Assembly (NCBI RefSeq): GCF_001984155.1
Contig: NZ_MTQO01000045.1
Span: 372,001-436,000, forward strand
Direction of reading: 5' to 3'
Length of the DNA: 64,000 bases
Source: Actinosynnema sp. ALI-1.44
GTDB lineage: Bacteria > Actinomycetota > Actinomycetes > Mycobacteriales > Pseudonocardiaceae
In this document: positions 20,462 through 29,789 of the stretch, in pieces
Position numbering within the stretch: position 1 is the stretch's first letter
Layout: each line of letters starts with the position of its first letter
Notes under the pieces: generated by a model
What the model was told of the DNA's origin: nothing
Seen by the model: only the letters and a program-made list of their open reading frames with translations
The model's database searches: none
Program-made: the position numbers and the translations under genes

Positions 20462-22222
20462 TCAGCAGGCGCCCTGGTCCTGCCAGACCGCCCACGAGCC
20501 GGGCGCACCCGGCTCCGCGCCGGACGAGTACCAGGTGGACTTCCACTTGTGCTCGTTGTACGAGACCAGGTCATCCGGCACGTAGGACGCCGTCGCGTCC
20601 CATGCCGGAACACCGTCGCAGCCAGTGCTACCACCGGTCACGGTCAACGCGTACGTCGCCGTCCGGGTCACCGAACCGGTGCCCGTCACGGTGATCGTGT
20701 AGTTGCCCGCTGCCGCGGACGCGTCGACTGTGACTGTTGCCGTGGAGGACGAACCAGACTGCACAGTCGCCGGACTGAACGACACACTCACACCCGCAGG
20801 CGCCCCCGACGCCGACAACGTGACATCCTGCGCCGGACCAGACGTGGTCGCCGTGTTCACCGTGAACGAGCCCGAGTTGCCGACCGGGACAGTCCCCGAA
20901 GCCGGGCTCAGCGAGACGGAGAAGTCGGGAACAGGCGTGTCCGTGGTAACTGTCAGGCCGTAGTTGGCCGTGTGCACCTTGGCCCCCGTGCCCGTTCCCG
21001 TGCCTATCACCGTGATCTGGGACGTACCCGGTGACGCCGACGAACTGACCGTGACCGTCGCCGTGGACGACGAACCGGACCGCACGGTCGCCGGACTGAA
21101 CGACACACTCACACCCGCAGGCGCCCCCGACGCCGACAACGTGACATCCTGCGCCGAACCGGACGTGGTCGCCGTGTTCACCGTGAACGAGCCCGAGTTG
21201 CCGACCTTGACCGAGCCGGACGTCGGGGACAGCGACACCGAGAAGTCGTTCTGCGGTGTCTCGCTGACCGCTTGCTTCCAGATGGTGTAGGCGACGCCGT
21301 CCGCGGACCGGTTGAGCGCGGTGGCGCTGATGTTGCTCGTCGTGTCGCACCGGCTGTGGTAGCACGGGTCGTAGGCGGAGTTGGCCGTGCCGCCCCACTT
21401 CTGCGCCTGCGAGCTGGACTTGCGGGCGGACGCACCCGTGGCGTACCCGGAGGCCGGGATGCCCGCCTGCTGGAAGGAGTAGTCGTCGGAACGGCCCCGG
21501 CCCTCGACGTTCTCCTCCGGCTGCAGGTTCAACGACTGCCAGTACTCACGCAACGGCGCCGACGCGGTGGTGTTGATGTTGTTGATGAAGTAGCCGGCGT
21601 TGGTGGAGGCCACCATGTCGAAGTTGTAGTACGCCTTGATGGCCGTGCGCTGGGCACCGGTCAGCTGGCCGACGTAGAACTCGGAGCCGTTGAGACCCTG
21701 TTCCTCGTCGGTCCACCAGCCGAACCGGACGTGCTTGGTCATCGTCGGGTTCTTCGCGGCGAGCTGCAGCGCGTTCTCCAACAGCACCCCCGACCCCGAG
21801 CCGTTGTCGTTGATGCCGGGACCGGCCGACACGCTGTCGAGGTGCGCGCCGAACATGATGGTCTGGTTGGTGTCGCCGCCGGGCCAGTCCGCGATCAGGT
21901 TGTTCGACACGTAGGTGCAGGTCGTGCAGCGCTGCTCGACGACCTGGTAACCGGCCGCTTGGAGCTTGCCCTTGATGTACGCGAGGGACTGGGTGTACCC
22001 GGCACTGCCGGCCCGCCGGTGGCCGCCGCCACTGGTGGCGAAGTTGTTGAACTGGGTCAAGTGGCCCTGCACCGCGGCCACGTCGATGTCCGGCGCGGCG
22101 AGCGCGGCCACGGCGGTGGCGCCGCCGGGCGGACCTTCGGTGGCCGACGCCGGCCCCACAGCCGTGGTAACCCAGGCGAGGGCCGCTAACGCGACCGCCG
22201 CGCCCAGTGTCTTGTGCTTCAT
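20462..22222 (-). CDS. secreted M28-family aminopeptidase with two Ig-like repeats and a CBM5/12-type C-terminal module
   Basis: 586 aa. A Sec signal peptide (~1-27) precedes an M28 catalytic domain (~45-330) related to Streptomyces griseus aminopeptidase. Its zinc ligands appear as His in GAHLDS, Asp in INDNGSGSG, Glu-Glu in DEEQGL, Asp in NFDMV and His in CYHSRCDT. Two Ig-like repeats of 107 codons follow, and then ~50 residues with the Trp-rich pattern of chitin-binding CBM5/12 modules ([16 protein letters not shown]...WKSTWYSSG). AAGGAG precedes the ATG. It probably trims peptides extracellularly while tethered to chitin or another polymer. Confidence 0.92.
   Translation of the reverse strand: MKHKTLGAAVALAALAWVTTAVGPASATEGPPGGATAVAALAAPDIDVAAVQGHLTQFNNFATSGGGHRRAGSAGYTQSLAYIKGKLQAAGYQVVEQRCTTCTYVSNNLIADWPGGDTNQTIMFGAHLDSVSAGPGINDNGSGSGVLLENALQLAAKNPTMTKHVRFGWWTDEEQGLNGSEFYVGQLTGAQRTAIKAYYNFDMVASTNAGYFINNINTTASAPLREYWQSLNLQPEENVEGRGRSDDYSFQQAGIPASGYATGASARKSSSQAQKWGGTANSAYDPCYHSRCDTTSNISATALNRSADGVAYTIWKQAVSETPQNDFSVSLSPTSGSVKVGNSGSFTVNTATTSGSAQDVTLSASGAPAGVSVSFSPATVRSGSSSTATVTVSSSASPGTSQITVIGTGTGTGAKVHTANYGLTVTTDTPVPDFSVSLSPASGTVPVGNSGSFTVNTATTSGPAQDVTLSASGAPAGVSVSFSPATVQSGSSSTATVTVDASAAAGNYTITVTGTGSVTRTATYALTVTGGSTGCDGVPAWDATASYVPDDLVSYNEHKWKSTWYSSGAEPGAPGSWAVWQDQGAC
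20633..21247 (-). repeat. tandem intragenic repeat of 321-bp period inside the M28 peptidase gene
   Basis: Unit A starts at 21247 and unit B at 20926; both begin with the codons for DFSVSLSP. For about 150 bp the two units are almost identical in DNA as well as protein, which indicates recent duplication or gene conversion. Divergence is concentrated in the C-terminal third of each unit. Confidence 0.85.
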
Positions 22223-22885
22223 CCGATGCTCCTTGTAAGGCAGGGAAAGCGTGGCCGCTCCCCGCCCCGCAGAAGCTTGGGCTGCACGTTCGGGGCACGG
22301 CCGAGCCAGCGAAGCGTCGCACCACGGAAACCCGAAAATTAGGGCTACCAGTAGGTACCGGCGAAGCGGTACCGCGGCAACACTTCAGGGTTGCGCACTG
22401 GTCCATACCAATCGCGGCCCACCTCGGCGAGACCGTACATCGACCACCAGACCGCCCCAACAGGACACAACAAAACCCCATAAACCCCGCCACTCACCCG
22501 AGAAAACCACCCCCACCGAAGAAACACCGCCCCGGCCGACCCGCCCGACCGAAGCCCCACCGGTCCGGCGTGCTGATCTGCTCGGGACGGGACAGCTCCC
22601 ACCGCCCGTCCACATAGGTCGGTTCGGTCAGCTCGCGCCGCCGGCCTCCACACTCACGACCAGCGTGCCGAACACGCGTTCGGCGAACCCCGCTTGAACC
22701 GAGGATTTGCCCCGAGTCCGAAGCCGGGTTAGATTCATGGTGTCGCGAAAAACGATGTCCTGCGGCGTTGCTCGCCGGACATCGCGCACACATCGATGCA
22801 GGACGGTTCCTATCGGTGAGCGTCTCCGTGCCGAGATCGGGCTTCCCGCCCGCTCCCGGCGTCGACCGCAACCGAGGAGCACACC
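22223..22885. other. intergenic region, no convincing gene
   Basis: 663 bp separate the M28 peptidase and the TetX-like gene, which diverge. It must hold both promoters. Between ~22490 and 22560 the plus strand is strikingly C-rich and G-poor with runs of CCCC and AAAA, unlike neighbouring coding DNA. A 102-codon minus frame (22345-22653) ends in [16 protein letters not shown]. It looks protein-like but lacks a supported start and I do not recognise it. Confidence 0.5.
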
Positions 22886-24007
22886 ATGCGGAAAACCGTC
22901 ACCATCGTCGGAGCGGGACTGGGCGGCCTGATGCTCGCCCGGGTACTCCAAACCCACGGCGTCGCCGCCACGATCTACGAGGGTGAGGCGTCGGCGACGG
23001 CGCGCACCCAGGGCGGCCTACTCGACATCCACGAAGAAACCGGTCAGGTCGCGCTCCGCGCGGCGGGCTTGTACGACGAGTTCCGCGCCCTGGTCCGGCC
23101 AGGCGAGGACGCCAAGCGCGTCGTCGACCGCCACGGCACGATCCTGCTCGACCGGCCCACGGACTCCCGTTCGGCCCGCCCCGAGGTGGATCGCGGCGAG
23201 CTCCGGCGCCTGCTCATCGACTCGCTCGCCCCCGGCACCATCCAGTGGGGCCACAAGCTCACCGCGCTCCGGCACCACCCGACGGGCGGCTTCGACCTCA
23301 CCTTCACGGCAGGTTCCCCCGTCCGTGCCGACGTCGTCGTCGGAGCGGACGGCGCCTGGTCGAAGGTGCGGCCGCTGCTCACCCAGGCCGAGCCGCGCTA
23401 CAGCGGCACCTGCTTCGTCGAGATCGCCCTCGCCCCGGGCAGCCGGGAGCACCGGGCAAGCGTGGCCACGATCGGCAGCGGCACACTGATGGCGGTCGCG
23501 CCGGGCCAGGGCATCATCGTCCACCGCGACGCGGACGGCGGTGTGCGCGGTTACGTAGCGCTGAACAAGCCCGAGGAGTGGATGCGGTCGATCGACTTCG
23601 GTGACCCGGCCGCCGGACTCCGCCGCCTCGCCCACGAGTTCGATGGCTGGTCGCCGCTGCTCACCGCGTTCGTGACAGGCAGCGACGCGGAGCCGTGGCT
23701 CCGGCCGATCCACGCGCTCCCTGTCGGGCTCAGCTGGGACCGGGTGCCGGGCGTGACGCTCGTCGGCGACGCCGCGCACCTGATGTCGCCCTTCGCTGGC
23801 GAAGGCGCCAACCTCGCCATGTTCGACGGCGCCGACCTGGCGCTCGAACTGGCCGGGCACCCCGACGTCGAGACCGCGCTCGCCGCCTACGAGAAGCGGC
23901 TTTTCCCCCGCAGCCGCGAGGTCGCCGCCCACTCGGCGCACAATCTCGAGACCTTCTTCGGCCAGGAGGCGCCGAACAGCGTGGTCACGCTGTTCCAACG
24001 CTTGTGA
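22886..24007 (+). CDS. TetX-like FAD-dependent monooxygenase
   Basis: 373 aa. The FAD motif VTIVGAGLGGLMLARVLQTHG is at residues 5-25. The segment GGLLDIHEETGQVALRAAGL is close to the equivalent region of Tet(X). The second FAD motif is GDAAHLMSPFAGEGANLAMFDG near residue 295. GAGGAGC just before the start gives the ribosome site. Class A flavoprotein monooxygenases of this type hydroxylate aromatic or tetracycline-like polyketide substrates with NADPH. Substrate cannot be predicted, and resistance to an antibiotic is one possibility among several. The gene is followed directly by a VOC gene remnant. Confidence 0.88.
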   Translation: MRKTVTIVGAGLGGLMLARVLQTHGVAATIYEGEASATARTQGGLLDIHEETGQVALRAAGLYDEFRALVRPGEDAKRVVDRHGTILLDRPTDSRSARPEVDRGELRRLLIDSLAPGTIQWGHKLTALRHHPTGGFDLTFTAGSPVRADVVVGADGAWSKVRPLLTQAEPRYSGTCFVEIALAPGSREHRASVATIGSGTLMAVAPGQGIIVHRDADGGVRGYVALNKPEEWMRSIDFGDPAAGLRRLAHEFDGWSPLLTAFVTGSDAEPWLRPIHALPVGLSWDRVPGVTLVGDAAHLMSPFAGEGANLAMFDGADLALELAGHPDVETALAAYEKRLFPRSREVAAHSAHNLETFFGQEAPNSVVTLFQRL

Positions 24008-24151
24008 GGGCGGGTCCGGGACCTGTGTGAAGACCTTTCCCATGGTCGCCCCCAGAGCAGCGAGGTCGAGGACCTCGGCGGAGTGTTCTACGCGTACTTC
24101 GCCGACCCCGACGGCAATACCTGGTGCCTTCAGCACATGCCCTGGCGTTAA
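24008..24151 (+). pseudogene. C-terminal remnant of a VOC/glyoxalase gene
   Basis: In the frame continuing after the stop of the TetX-like gene, codons to the TAA at 24149-24151 read ...GGVFYAYFADPDGNTWCLQH and MPWR. That is the unmistakable last beta strands of a VOC protein, with the metal-ligand Glu position replaced or lost. Only ~45 codons remain and no start or first VOC half is present, so the gene has been truncated by a deletion. Confidence 0.7.
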
Positions 24152-24171
24152 CCCCACGCGGGCCGGGTCGA

Positions 24172-25233
24172 TCACGGCGATTCGATGAGTCGTGTGGCGT
24201 GCAGAGCGGCAGAAAGGACACCCGGGTCACCGGTGTGGTCGAAGACGTCAAGGGCAGTGTCGACGAATTTGATGACATGCTCGTCTCCGTGCTGAGCGGC
24301 CCGGTCGAGTACCTCGGCCGCTGGATCGGACCCGACCAGTGGTACCGACACGGTTGCTGGTTGCGCAGGGGCGTATGCGGCGGTGATAGCCGCACTGGCG
24401 TACCAGACCGCGGCCAAGCTGGGCACCCACATCGATGGGGGCAACACGGGCAGGACGTGCCGGACGGCGTTGGGGGCGGTCGCGGTGTGGACCAGCAGCA
24501 CCGGGCTTGCCTGGCCATACGACAGATAGCCGAGCACAGCGGCCTGGACCAGGTCGGCCAGGCGAGCAGGCACGTCGCCCGGGCTGGCCGCCGGGCGCAG
24601 GGCTACCAGCGCGGCCAGCCATCCGGGAAGCTCGGCGAGCCGGTTCAGGCGGTGCGCGATGAATCCGCTTTGCTCGGTCAGCCGGGGAACTGCGGCCAAC
24701 GCGGCACGAGCAGGCAGGACACCGGCGGGCGTGGTGACGCCGGGCAGGGTGCGCCACCTGGCGGCCCAAAAGGCCAGCCCGTAGCCCAGTTCGGCGGCCG
24801 CCACGCGGTCTTGGTCCGCGGCGCGCAGGGCACGCACCGCATGACTGACGCGGATGACACCATGCGTTGAGCCGGCGACGATGCCGGGTAGCAGCCGTGG
24901 CCACCAAGTCGCCAGTACCTGCCGCCATGGTCGCTCCGCGATGCGCTGGGTGAAGTAGGCCGTCCAGTCACCGATCCGCCGCGGGTCACCGAGAGCGGCG
25001 CGCCAGTTGTGCGCGGTGATCCGCTGGGTGGTGCCGGGCAGTTCGGTCAGCCGGTCAATGTAATGGTCCAGCCAGCTGTGCACATCCACATCAAGACCGC
25101 GGCGCACCATCACTTCGACCGCCATCGGGCCATGATTGGTCAGCCCGTGGTTGCCCTCCTCGTCTCCGCCGAACTCCGGCCCCTTGCTGTGCAGCCGCTG
25201 ATACGCCTCATCGAGAACCGCGTTGGATGTCAT
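24172..25233 (-). CDS. questin oxidase-family protein
   Basis: 353 aa from the ATG at 25233, with GAGGCGAG just upstream. The segments GNHGLTNHGPMAVEVMV, GDPRRIGDWTAYF and GIVAGSTHGVIRVSHAVRAL are those of the questin oxidase-like family. In fungi this family carries out Baeyer-Villiger type cleavage of anthraquinones; in actinomycetes it is widespread but mostly uncharacterised. No classical cofactor-binding motif is visible; conserved His residues (NHGP, STHG, VSHA) may form the active site. It is transcribed divergently from an ArsR-type regulator with a 94-bp gap, a typical regulator-target pair. Confidence 0.8.
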   Translation of the reverse strand: MTSNAVLDEAYQRLHSKGPEFGGDEEGNHGLTNHGPMAVEVMVRRGLDVDVHSWLDHYIDRLTELPGTTQRITAHNWRAALGDPRRIGDWTAYFTQRIAERPWRQVLATWWPRLLPGIVAGSTHGVIRVSHAVRALRAADQDRVAAAELGYGLAFWAARWRTLPGVTTPAGVLPARAALAAVPRLTEQSGFIAHRLNRLAELPGWLAALVALRPAASPGDVPARLADLVQAAVLGYLSYGQASPVLLVHTATAPNAVRHVLPVLPPSMWVPSLAAVWYASAAITAAYAPAQPATVSVPLVGSDPAAEVLDRAAQHGDEHVIKFVDTALDVFDHTGDPGVLSAALHATRLIESP

Positions 25234-25327
25234 CACTCGCCTCACTGGACCACCTGTCGCCGGGTCACGAGCATGCGCGGCCAACAAGGAAACGGTCCAG
25301 GATTAGCTTCTGGCCTAATCTCGTTAC

Positions 25328-26332
25328 GTGATTCGACTGCGATTCGGCGTCGAGGACCTCAGCCAGGTGCGATTCGCCACATCCCCGCTCTGGGAGGCCG
25401 TGACGAGCCTGCGGGCACTGACCATCGGTTCGAATACCGGACTGCACGCGCCCTGGCTCACACAGGTTCGGCGGCACCTTGGCGATCTCGACGACCTGGA
25501 CCTGCTCACCACCGTGGTACGCCCCGTCGGCTACCTCCCGGACTTCCTGCACCCGATCCCACCGCGCCGGGCACCGAGCTTCGACACCAGCCTGAAGACG
25601 TTGGCCGCCACCGATCCCCGTCTGGTCGCCACCGAGTTGGCACACCTCGCCCAGCACCCGATGGCCATGCGTGGACCGGGACGCATTCACCGCCGCGCGG
25701 TGCTGGACGACCTGATCTCCGACCCTCAGTCCGGACTCGCCCGGATCGTGGCTGCCCTCGACAGCTACTGGCGGGTGAGCATCGCGCCCTACTGGCCGCG
25801 CATGCGGGCGCTGCTCCACGCTGATCTGGCCCACCGGTTGCAGGAACTCGCCTCCGGCGGCGTACGCCAGCTGTTGCGGACCCTGCACCCAGCGGTCAGC
25901 TTCAACCGCGACACCCTCAGCATCGTCAAGTACTACGACGGAACTGCTGATCTGCGACAACGCGGCCTGCTGTTGATCCCCTGCGTTTTCGCCTGGCCCG
26001 ACGTCATCGTCCGCACCGCCAACCCGCAACCGGCGGTCACCTACGCTCCGCGCGGACTCGGCCGGCTGTGGGAATCCCATCCCGGCACACACGGCTCCCC
26101 ACTGGCAGGCGTGCTCGGCGACAGCCGCGCCGCGATCCTCGCCCACCTCGATCTGCCGATGTCCACCACGCACCTGGCCGGTCAGCTCGACCTGGCCGCA
26201 CCCACAGTCAACGTGCACCTCAAAGCGCTCAGCCGAGCCGGCATCGTGACCTCCCGCCGCGACGGACACACCGTGTTCTACCAACGCACCCCGCTCGGCG
26301 ACCAGCTCATCGCCGCCGCAGCACCACAGTGA
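25328..26332 (+). CDS. ArsR-like winged-helix regulator with N-terminal DUF5937-type domain
   Basis: 334 aa from a GTG start (VIRLRFGVEDLSQVRFATSPLWE). The N-terminal ~240 residues resemble the DUF5937 region found in many actinobacterial ArsR-type proteins. The C-terminal ~80 residues form the winged helix (MSTTHLAGQLDLAAPTVNVHLKAL, then GHTVFYQRTPLG as the wing). No metal-binding Cys pair is seen, so it is unlikely to sense arsenic or other metals. It diverges from the questin oxidase-like gene, which is its most likely target. Confidence 0.87.
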   Translation: MIRLRFGVEDLSQVRFATSPLWEAVTSLRALTIGSNTGLHAPWLTQVRRHLGDLDDLDLLTTVVRPVGYLPDFLHPIPPRRAPSFDTSLKTLAATDPRLVATELAHLAQHPMAMRGPGRIHRRAVLDDLISDPQSGLARIVAALDSYWRVSIAPYWPRMRALLHADLAHRLQELASGGVRQLLRTLHPAVSFNRDTLSIVKYYDGTADLRQRGLLLIPCVFAWPDVIVRTANPQPAVTYAPRGLGRLWESHPGTHGSPLAGVLGDSRAAILAHLDLPMSTTHLAGQLDLAAPTVNVHLKALSRAGIVTSRRDGHTVFYQRTPLGDQLIAAAAPQ

Positions 26333-26491
26333 CACCTGGCAAGGCCCAAGCGTCGCCCTCTCCCCTCCGGCCGCCCAGTTGCCTCAGCATTCCCGACCGT
26401 CCAGTGGTCATTGCACGCATGGACCGGGCTCTACCCCGTCGACCGCGCCTCACACCTGTGCTTCAGCCCAGTACCCGAAGAGGTGGGGTGG

Positions 26492-27397
26492 TCAGGCCAT
26501 GGCGCCACGTTCGGCCAGCGCGGGCAGGCTGAGACGATCCCGGGTGGTCTCGTCGAACTCGTCCAGGACCTCGTGCAGGGCGTCCGAAAGGTGGTCGAGT
26601 GAACGGACCGCGTACAGCACCGGCTGGTAGCCCGCGGCCTGGTAAGCCTGGGCGGCGATGGCGTGGATGTCCCAGGGGCGGATCTCAGCGTGGCGCAGGT
26701 GCCGCAGCTCGCCCCAGGACGACAACAGGGCCGCGCCATAGGCCTTGACCTCGTCATCCTGGATGGTGACGCCGTACTCCAGACTGAACCAGTAGACACG
26801 GCTGAGCAGGTCCAGGGCGTCCTCGCTGTCCACTCGGGCGGCGGCGCGGCCGAACATCCGGTACAGACCGGCGAACCACGGGCAGCTCAGGTGCGTGCCG
26901 TGCCCGAACACATCGTGCAGCACGTCCGGCTCCGGCGTGTACAACGGCACCGCCGGGTGACGGACGTACTGCACGGCGTGGAAGTAGCCACGAGCCATCG
27001 AGCCCAGGAACCTCTTGTTCGGCACCAACCCCCCGGCCAAGGTGAAGCGGAACCCGGTCAGCTCGTGCAGCCGGTCGCCGACCTCGGCGTGCTGCGGAAC
27101 GTGGTCGGCGGGGATCGGCGCCGCGTCACGCGCGTGCAGCACCTCGCGGCACACCGTCTCCTCATGGACGTTGTGCAACGCGGCGTGCACACGACGCCAG
27201 GTCGCATGCTCCGACTCGGTGTAGTGCACCAGCGGCGAGGGCGCACCTACCTGGTGGCCGACGGCGAGGGCCACCACCGCGTCCCGCCGCCGGGCGTAGA
27301 CGACGTCGCGGAAACCCGGGTGCTGCCGGGCGGCACCCAGATGACCGTCCGGTGCGACCGGAGCCCGTCCAGGCTGGAGCGTGGTGTGGCTGTCCAT
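26492..27397 (-). CDS. phenylalanine 4-monooxygenase-like aromatic amino acid hydroxylase
   Basis: 301 aa, single-domain bacterial length. The iron facial triad is visible as His161 and His166 in PDVLHDVFGHGTH and Glu207 in WFSLEYG. The pterin-binding region precedes it (FRFTLAGGLVPNKRFLGSMA). It would convert Phe to Tyr (or act on a related amino acid) with tetrahydropterin and O2. No pterin-carbinolamine dehydratase is adjacent. It stands alone between convergent neighbours. The ATG at 27397 is chosen; a TTG upstream coincides with a TTGACA that may instead be the -35 box. Confidence 0.92.
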   Translation of the reverse strand: MDSHTTLQPGRAPVAPDGHLGAARQHPGFRDVVYARRRDAVVALAVGHQVGAPSPLVHYTESEHATWRRVHAALHNVHEETVCREVLHARDAAPIPADHVPQHAEVGDRLHELTGFRFTLAGGLVPNKRFLGSMARGYFHAVQYVRHPAVPLYTPEPDVLHDVFGHGTHLSCPWFAGLYRMFGRAAARVDSEDALDLLSRVYWFSLEYGVTIQDDEVKAYGAALLSSWGELRHLRHAEIRPWDIHAIAAQAYQAAGYQPVLYAVRSLDHLSDALHEVLDEFDETTRDRLSLPALAERGAMA

Positions 27398-27506
27398 GCC
27401 CGGAGGCCTACCCGGACAGGACCTTGTCAAGCGATGGCCAGGTCAGACCAACCCGATCGAGCGACAAGGGCGGTCGGTCACTGTGGTGTGTGGCTCGTGT
27501 CCAGCA

Positions 27507-29291
27507 TCAGCGTGGCAGTTTGGCGGCGGCTGCGGCGGACAGATTCGTCGCCGCGGTGCAGTATTCCTTGCCGGGCCGGTCGCCCTTCACCGTCAGCACC
27601 ATCAGGTCGATCGCGCTTCGCCATTGTTCGTTCGCCGGTTGATGGCGCACGTGCACGGTGCAACTGGTGCCTGAGTCGATATCCAGTCTGACGTACGCGG
27701 TGTGGTGGCCCAACTGGATCTTCTGCCCTGAGATCGCCTCTTTTGCGGCGTGCTGGTCGTAACGGAGGTGGACCTGGGTGGGCGTGGTGGGGCTGTACCA
27801 CTTGCACGCCCAATCGCCGAAGTCGGGAATCGCGGTCTTCGGATCGATCGCGGGTAGTTCGGCCAGTGCCGTGTTGTCCAGCAACCGGCATGCGTCGACC
27901 TGGGCCAGGGAATCGGCGGGGAGGGGCGCGGCGCGACGGGGAAGACGGCCGCGCTGTTTCACGACAACGTCCTTCACCATGAGCACGCCTGTGTCGGCGA
28001 TGACACACAGGTCGGCAGAGGGGTTGGGCATGTTCGCGGTGATTCGGATGGCGTACTTCTCATCGAGGACCATGGAGCGGTCGCATTCGTCGCTGTCCGC
28101 GGGTCTCTCCACGATCACGTCGAGCGGCTTTCCCTGGATGTCGGCCGCGGTGCGGGTGACGATCTGCACCTCGAGGTCGACCGATTCCCGGCCGCCTGTG
28201 TTGATCAAGACGTCGCAGCGGTTGAAGTTTCCGTAGGTGGGATCCAGTTTGGCCGGTCCCAGTCGCTCCAGCGCCTTCCGGTCCAGCAGTGCGCAGGGGT
28301 CGACTGTTCGCTCATCGCCGATGAGGTCCGTGCCGGGTGTTGAGAAGTTGCTTGGTTCGGGCAGCGGTGGGCCGGACGGCAGGAGCACGGCAGCGCCTGC
28401 GGCAACACCCACCACCACTACGGCGATCGCTTGATACCGCCGACGGCGCCAGTGCGGCACGCTTGAGGTAGCAGCCCGCGCCGGTGGCGCAGGTCCCACT
28501 ACGTCGCCGGCGATGCCGTGCAGCAACTGTCGCGCCTCGTCAGCGGTCGGCCGCTGTCCTGGCTCGGTCGACAGCAGGCGCGACAGCAGCGGCGCCAGCG
28601 GACCCGCGTGTCGCATGGGAAGCACGTCGCCCTGGCGCACCCGTGTCAACACGTCGTCCGGTTCGCCGGTGCCGAACGGTGGGGTGCCTTCCACCGCGGC
28701 GAACAGGGTCGCGCCGAGGGAGAACATGTCCGAGGCTTCCGTTGCCGGTTGACCGGCGGCCACCTCGGGCGCGGCGTAGGCGGGGGTCCCGGTGAACGTC
28801 CCGTCGCTGGTCCGCGTCACCGCATGCCAGATGGAGATGCCGAAGTCGGTGAGTTTCGCGAAGTCCTGCTCGTCCACCAGGATGTTGCCCGGCTTGATGT
28901 CCCGGTGCACGATCCGCTGGGCGTGCAGGGCGGCCAGTGCCGCCGCGATCTGCGCCCCGATCCTGCTCACCCTGTCGGCGGGCAACGGCCCCCGAGTCGC
29001 CAGCACCCTGTCCAGGCTCTGCGCCGGGGAGTACTCCATCACCAACCAGCACTCGTCGTCGTCCACGGTGTCGTACACCGAGATCGCGTTCGGGTGGTGC
29101 ACCTGCGCCGCGATTTCGGCTTCCCTGCGGAACCGGAGCCGGTCGGCTTGGCTTGCCACGGTGTGCGGCTTCTTGAGAGCCACGGTCCGTTTCAGTTTGC
29201 GATCGAACGCAGCCCAGACAATGCCGCCAGAACCGGACCCTTGAGCGTCTTCGAGTTGGTATCGCCCGTCTACGATGTCCCCGGTACGCAC
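27507..29291 (-). CDS. PknB-like receptor Ser/Thr kinase with extracellular DUF3558-like pair
   Basis: 594 aa. Kinase domain residues ~10-265: glycine loop QGSGSGGIVWAA, Lys40 in VALKKP, HRDIKPGN with catalytic Asp131, DFG at 149-151 and APE in AYAAPEVA. A single transmembrane helix follows at ~287-305. The outside part has two similar units that begin VDPCALLDRKAL and VDACRLLDNTAL, each with paired Cys, resembling the DUF3558 lipoprotein domain. PASTA repeats are absent, so the ligand differs from muropeptide-sensing PknB. The GTG start has no separated Shine-Dalgarno sequence, suggesting a leaderless message. The bait and kinase target are unknown. Confidence 0.92.
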   Translation of the reverse strand: MRTGDIVDGRYQLEDAQGSGSGGIVWAAFDRKLKRTVALKKPHTVASQADRLRFRREAEIAAQVHHPNAISVYDTVDDDECWLVMEYSPAQSLDRVLATRGPLPADRVSRIGAQIAAALAALHAQRIVHRDIKPGNILVDEQDFAKLTDFGISIWHAVTRTSDGTFTGTPAYAAPEVAAGQPATEASDMFSLGATLFAAVEGTPPFGTGEPDDVLTRVRQGDVLPMRHAGPLAPLLSRLLSTEPGQRPTADEARQLLHGIAGDVVGPAPPARAATSSVPHWRRRRYQAIAVVVVGVAAGAAVLLPSGPPLPEPSNFSTPGTDLIGDERTVDPCALLDRKALERLGPAKLDPTYGNFNRCDVLINTGGRESVDLEVQIVTRTAADIQGKPLDVIVERPADSDECDRSMVLDEKYAIRITANMPNPSADLCVIADTGVLMVKDVVVKQRGRLPRRAAPLPADSLAQVDACRLLDNTALAELPAIDPKTAIPDFGDWACKWYSPTTPTQVHLRYDQHAAKEAISGQKIQLGHHTAYVRLDIDSGTSCTVHVRHQPANEQWRSAIDLMVLTVKGDRPGKEYCTAATNLSAAAAAKLPR

Positions 29292-29436
29292 TCTCCGTAC
29301 TCTAACCGACTCGAGCCGGGCACACTATGTACGTTTCGCACATTTCGAATCAGCGTGCGACAGCGGCTTTATGGTTTCCCCTCTGCTTACCGGGGACGCT
29401 GTCTGGTGTGGACCGCGCGAACGTTCGGCGCCCGTG

Positions 29437-29634
29437 CTACTCCACGGCGAGCGCGAGCGCAGCCGCCTCCCGCAGGGACGCCCGAACGTGTTCGGCCTCG
29501 ACCGCGTCGAGTACAGCGATCTCGCCCGGAGGGGCGATGACCAGGACTTCGCCGTCTCGAACCATGACACGCAGTGTGCGAGGGCGACCTGCGATGTCAC
29601 GACAGGAGATCGACCATTCATCGGTGTCGATCAC
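29437..29634 (-). CDS. small conserved-looking hypothetical protein
   Basis: 65 aa from the GTG at 29634, with GAAGGTG about 6 bp upstream; a longer frame exists but lacks a ribosome site. Two beta strands (TLRVMVRDGEVLVIAPPG) are followed by one helix (AEHVRASLREAAALAL). This resembles short proteins often found singly in Pseudonocardiaceae genomes. No function is assigned. It lies 145 bp downstream of the kinase start on the opposite side of that gene's promoter and after a terminator. Confidence 0.55.
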   Translation of the reverse strand: MIDTDEWSISCRDIAGRPRTLRVMVRDGEVLVIAPPGEIAVLDAVEAEHVRASLREAAALALAVE

Positions 29635-29683
29635 ATTTTCACCTTCATACGGCGGCACTCCGGTGAGTGCCACGTTGCGTCAC

Positions 29684-29730
29684 CGGTTCCGGCTTCACCG
29701 CCGTGACGGGCACGGGTGAAGCCGGAACCG
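29684..29730. terminator. strong hairpin, factor-independent terminator-like
   Basis: Perfect 16-bp arms (CGGTTCCGGCTTCACC at 29684-29699 and its complement at 29715-29730) enclose a 15-nt loop. It sits 60 bp downstream of the PL7-PL6 lyase stop on the minus strand. There is no clear U-run, as is common in actinomycetes. Confidence 0.7.
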
Positions 29731-29789
29731 CGTGTGGACGGCGTTTCAGCGAACTCCATTCCCCCCGAAGACCGAGGCGACGTCGGTCG

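Noticed and set aside
22345-22653. 102-codon minus-strand frame ending [16 protein letters not shown]
   Set aside because: No supported start or ribosome site and no recognisable family; the middle is compositionally skewed. Left as intergenic.
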